Assembly: GCF_013141865.1 (NCBI RefSeq)
Contig: NZ_RCST01000001.1
Location: forward strand, 248,001 to 312,000
DNA: 64,000 nucleotides
Direction of reading: 5' to 3'
Source: Methylomonas sp. ZR1
GTDB taxonomy: Bacteria; Pseudomonadota; Gammaproteobacteria; Methylococcales; Methylomonadaceae
Positions 60,624-64,000 of the stretch are shown here, in pieces. The position numbers and the translations under genes are program-made. Positions within the stretch are counted from its first letter, which is position 1, and the number at the start of each line of letters is the position of its first letter. Below the pieces are notes generated by a model. It had not been told where the DNA came from and did no database searches. It saw only the letters and a list, made by a program, of their open reading frames with translations.

Positions 60624-63600
60624 ATGCGGATACTCAATATAGTCTTCAAAAACATCAACTCTCTGGAAGGCGAAGGCCGAGTCGATTTCGAGCAAGGACC
60701 TATCGCCGACAGCGGTGTGTTTGCTATCACTGGTCCCAACGGCTCCGGTAAGACCAGTATCCTTGATGTGATTACGCTAGGCCTATACGGAGAAACTTTT
60801 CGTTTCGACAAGCCTGCCGAACATGTAATTACCAAGCAGGCAAACGATAGTTATGCACAGGTTGAATTTGCTTTGGACGGCGAGAGGTTTCGTTCCTCAT
60901 GGCAGGTAAAACGGCCTGCTGACGCAAATCAAGATCAGGTTTTACAGCCGGAAATGAGCTTGACTAAGTTAAACGATGATTCGGAGTTACTCGCCAGGAC
61001 ACCAAATACAGTTCGGACCAAAATTGCCGAGTTGACGGGCATGGACTTTCATAAATTCAGCAAATCCATGGTTTTGCCGCAGGGCGACTTTGCGGCTTTT
61101 CTAAATGCGCTAGATAGCGAGCGCATGGACATTCTGGAAAAAATCAGCGGTACCCAGATCTATGTTGAGTATCGGAAGCGGACTGAAGATAACTTTCATT
61201 CATCGCTCAGTCGTTTAACGCAACTACAACAGGATATTGATCTGATTCCTTTACTCAGTCCGGAAGCCTTGCAAGCCGGTGAACAAGACTTACAGGATTT
61301 CAAGGATCAAGTTGCTGAGTTAAAAAACCAACAAAAACAGTTGCAACAGCAACTACTGACAATCGAAAACATTCATTCGCTAGAAGGACGCCAAAGACAA
61401 CTTCTCGAACAGTCAGAGAAAGTTGAAGCGCAAATTAAGCTTTTACAAGACGATTTACAGAAAATTGCCGATTGTCAGCAAGCGACACAGTTTCGCGAAG
61501 AAGTAATTTTATTGGACGGTAAGCAGGGACAGATTGTCCAGAGTCAGGCTACCTTGGATGCTTATCGTCAGGAGCTGAATGCGCTACAGCGCCAACTTGG
61601 CGAAGACGTCAGTAACGCAATCGTCCCAAGCCTGAATGGTAAAAGCGTAGAGGAGCAAAAACAGGCTATTGACGCGCTGAAATTGAAAGTGGGTGATCTC
61701 AAGCTGGAGTTGCCGCGTGAAGCCGAACTGGTGCAGACGCTGCAACAACAATTGGACGAAAGAAAGGCCAGTCTTGCGGAAATAGACGGCTGGTTGCAAG
61801 ATCATCAGGTGGACGCTAGTTTGCAGTCTGACTTTCCCGATGTCGTGCAGTTACGTAATCTCCGGACAGAATTGGCGGAGTTGGCCGGTAAGCAGAAGAC
61901 ACAAGCCAATTGGACTAAAAACACGACTGCGGCGCTGAAAAAAAACCAGACTGCTTTGCGCGATACTAAAACGGCGGTTGCCGATTTGAATGAGCGTATT
62001 GAAGCTGCACGTAAAACCCTACTGGAGTTGGCGCAAGGTAAAAGTTTCGAGGAGTTGAAGGAGTTACTGGTAGAGCAGCAAACACGGGTCAATGATTTTC
62101 AGGAACTGCACTCGCTGGCTGCGGTTAATGCCAAATTTACCAAAAAAAGTTTTTTTAGTTGGTTCTCTCGTAATAAAGCGCCGGAACTGCCCGATGAGAC
62201 CCGCTTGCAAGCCAGGCTGGATGCACTGCGAGACGAGATGGACCGTGAAGAAAATATCGGCAAAGCCTTGGAGCAAGCTGTGCTTAATGAGGCATTGCTG
62301 AAAAAATTTAGCGGTGATCGCGGCAAGTTAGTTGATGGTAAACCGTGTTTTTTATGTGGCTCCTTAGATCATCCCTATGTTTCTAAACCGCCAATCCAAA
62401 CCAACTCTAAAAAAGCCTTAGTCGATCAGCGCGGCAAGATGCAGGCCTTAAAAGCTGCTATGGATAGTGTCTCCGGGCAGTTGGCAGTGGCAAAAAAGCA
62501 AGGTAGTCAATTGTCAGCGCGGCAGCAAAGATTGCAGCAAATGCGCTCGCAATGGTTGGTTTTGAGCAACCGTTTAAATGCCGTCAGTGCGGAGTTGGAC
62601 ATCAATAATTTGTCTTTGCAAAAACGCTTGTGGGACGCAGAAGCCCAGGAGTTGGAGAAAATCAAAAACCTGGTCAATGATCACGCGCAGTTACAGCGTA
62701 ATGTGGCTAAGTGGACGGCCGAGCTAGAAGCCAAGCAGGCTTTGGTAGAAAAATTAACGGCGTCGGTGGAGCAACTTGATGCCACTTGGCGTAATCGGCC
62801 TCAGGAATACATCGAATCCGAACAGCTTTTCGCTAGTCGTACGGCGGAGCAAAAGGCGCTTGTTGATAAACTGGAAAAGCAGTTGGCTTTATTGGGTGAG
62901 AAGTTACCAGGAAAAGGCAAAGAAAATATAGTCTTCGATAAGCTCAATACTCGGCGCCAGGATTACCAAATCCGCGAGTTACGTCAGAAGGGCTTGCTGG
63001 AGGAAGTTGCTAGCTTGCAAGATAGACTGCACGCTAGTCAGGCAAAAATAGCCAGTTATCAGGAGCAGATGGCAGACGCTTTGACTAGCTTGCAAACGGA
63101 AGAATCGCTGGGTTTGCATCTAGTTATCCTGGAGAAGCAAAAACTCATCGTCGAATTGGAGCGGCAAATAGCCACCCAGCAACTTGAACTAGATGCAATG
63201 CGGCGAGTATTGGCTAATAAAATTGCGGGTGGTGTTTTTACTGATGTCGATAGTTTACGGTCGGCTTTAGAGCTGATCGATAGGCGGGCGGAAATTGAGC
63301 AAAAGCTGGAACAGCAAAATACGCAATTGGCAGCAATCTGCGAAGAACTGGCTAAACTGTCAGCCGATTTACAAAATGAATTGGCGGTTATGCCGGCCAA
63401 TTTAAACGAAGCCGATCTTTTGGCAATCCAACGCCAGCTATCCCAGAAAATCGATATTGCCGAACAAGAAGTGGCTACGTTGGAAACTAAGCTGGATAAA
63501 CAGTCAGCTTATCAAGAAAAATATCAGAGCCTTCAGGCGCTTTTGGCTGAGCAAAGGGTGATACATGCACAAGCCGAAGCGGAAATGAAGTTGATTAATG

Positions 63601-64000
63601 ACGAGCAGGGTGGTTTCCGGCGGCGTATTCAACAGTTGTTGGTGGATAATTTGTTGTCGGAAGCCAACCGGATTTTGGAAAAACTAAGCGGACGTTACTA
63701 TATTCGCAGTTTGGCCAGTGATAATGGTTTGGCGCTAGAGGTTGAAGATACCAAACAAAAAAATCTACGGCGATTGCCGAAAACCTTGTCTGGCGGGGAG
63801 AGCTTTGTGGTCAGTTTGGCTTTGGCCTTGGCGCTAGCTGAGATTGCCAACAACGGTAAGGCGATCGATTCACTGTTTCTGGATGAGGGCTTTGGTAATT
63901 TAGACGCGGAAGCCCTGTATCTGGCAATGAGTGCCTTAGAAGGCTTGAAGACTCAAGGGAAAACGGTCGGTGTAATTTCCCACGTCGAAGGGGTAAAAAA
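60624..64000 (+). CDS. sbcC: Exonuclease subunit SbcC, 3' end outside window
   Basis: Partial gene, 1125 codons without a stop before the window end, so the annotated end is artificial. SbcC is the SMC-like ATPase of the SbcCD nuclease that cuts DNA hairpins and ends. MRILNIVFKNINSLEGEG opens the N-terminal ATPase half and GPNGSGKTS is Walker A (about 38-46). Two long coiled coils flank the zinc hook PCFLCGS (C575 and C578). LSGGESF is the ABC signature (about 1055) and LFLDEGFGNLD is Walker B. It is already longer than E. coli SbcC (1048 residues). The usual sbcD partner is not upstream, where a membrane glycosyltransferase gene lies instead. Confidence 0.95.
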   Translation, partial: MRILNIVFKNINSLEGEGRVDFEQGPIADSGVFAITGPNGSGKTSILDVITLGLYGETFRFDKPAEHVITKQANDSYAQVEFALDGERFRSSWQVKRPADANQDQVLQPEMSLTKLNDDSELLARTPNTVRTKIAELTGMDFHKFSKSMVLPQGDFAAFLNALDSERMDILEKISGTQIYVEYRKRTEDNFHSSLSRLTQLQQDIDLIPLLSPEALQAGEQDLQDFKDQVAELKNQQKQLQQQLLTIENIHSLEGRQRQLLEQSEKVEAQIKLLQDDLQKIADCQQATQFREEVILLDGKQGQIVQSQATLDAYRQELNALQRQLGEDVSNAIVPSLNGKSVEEQKQAIDALKLKVGDLKLELPREAELVQTLQQQLDERKASLAEIDGWLQDHQVDASLQSDFPDVVQLRNLRTELAELAGKQKTQANWTKNTTAALKKNQTALRDTKTAVADLNERIEAARKTLLELAQGKSFEELKELLVEQQTRVNDFQELHSLAAVNAKFTKKSFFSWFSRNKAPELPDETRLQARLDALRDEMDREENIGKALEQAVLNEALLKKFSGDRGKLVDGKPCFLCGSLDHPYVSKPPIQTNSKKALVDQRGKMQALKAAMDSVSGQLAVAKKQGSQLSARQQRLQQMRSQWLVLSNRLNAVSAELDINNLSLQKRLWDAEAQELEKIKNLVNDHAQLQRNVAKWTAELEAKQALVEKLTASVEQLDATWRNRPQEYIESEQLFASRTAEQKALVDKLEKQLALLGEKLPGKGKENIVFDKLNTRRQDYQIRELRQKGLLEEVASLQDRLHASQAKIASYQEQMADALTSLQTEESLGLHLVILEKQKLIVELERQIATQQLELDAMRRVLANKIAGGVFTDVDSLRSALELIDRRAEIEQKLEQQNTQLAAICEELAKLSADLQNELAVMPANLNEADLLAIQRQLSQKIDIAEQEVATLETKLDKQSAYQEKYQSLQALLAEQRVIHAQAEAEMKLINDEQGGFRRRIQQLLVDNLLSEANRILEKLSGRYYIRSLASDNGLALEVEDTKQKNLRRLPKTLSGGESFVVSLALALALAEIANNGKAIDSLFLDEGFGNLDAEALYLAMSALEGLKTQGKTVGVISHVEGVK

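Noticed and set aside
1..64000. tRNA, rRNA, CRISPR array or insertion sequence
   Set aside because: No cloverleaf-like intergenic segment, no regularly spaced direct repeats and no transposase frame were recognised on reading both strands.

Overview
The window looks like a chromosomal segment of a gammaproteobacterial methylotroph or methanotroph, most like Methylomonas and its relatives. This is an inference from gene content: PEP-CTERM proteins with the VPLP-type sorting motif, a full XrtA-type exopolysaccharide locus, a lipA-lipB-ybeD-dat-dacA cluster, and moderate GC. No rRNA, tRNA, CRISPR array, transposase or phage gene was seen.

Left part (1-20 kb). A truncated palindromic repeat is followed by two paralogous PEP-CTERM secreted proteins, with a possible 53-codon secreted peptide between them, and a 1049-residue MalT-like ATPase regulator with a SARP-type output domain. 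Then comes the cell-wall/lipoate operon dacA-dat-ybeD-lipB-lipA on the minus strand. A SufR-like Fe-S regulator is divergent from a truncated haemoglobin and a ferredoxin-type reductase, a probable globin/reductase NO- or O2-handling pair. A LysR regulator with a perfect inverted repeat at its own start is divergent from a four-gene tripartite efflux operon (lipoprotein, DHA2 MFS pump, NodT-type outer membrane factor, EmrA-type adaptor). A membrane protein and a fructokinase-like kinase close this part.

Middle (20-27.4 kb). One operon holds a circularly permuted ATP-grasp protein, an alpha-E protein, a protein resembling 4-hydroxyphenylpyruvate dioxygenase, and a giant transglutaminase-DUF2126 protein. 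It reads like an uncharacterised peptide or amide biosynthesis/modification pathway. A near-consensus sigma-54 element lies exactly at its 5' end.

Right part (27.4-57.6 kb). This is an XrtA/PEP-CTERM exopolysaccharide locus. It has two exosortase-associated acyltransferases, the PrsK/PrsR two-component system, a cyclic-nucleotide-binding protein, the TPR lipoprotein PrsT, polysaccharide export and chain-length proteins, a tyrosine autokinase, an outer-membrane beta-barrel protein, an ExeA-like ATPase, WecB, a deacetylase, a FemAB-like protein, several glycosyltransferases and an AsnB amidotransferase. The exosortase XrtA itself is not in the window. Embedded at 48.9-57.6 kb is a module with parts reminiscent of lasso-peptide/RiPP clusters: a Tat-signal protein, a PqqD-like carrier, an HPr-kinase-like protein, a nucleotidyltransferase, a CapK-type adenylate-forming enzyme, and an asparagine-synthetase homologue that lacks the catalytic Cys2. 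This module is the best candidate for an undescribed system.

Right end (57.6-64 kb). A type IV pilin with its own sigma-54 promoter and terminator is followed by a GT-C membrane glycosyltransferase with a TPR-like tail (possible pilin glycosylation). The 5' 1125 codons of sbcC run off the window end.
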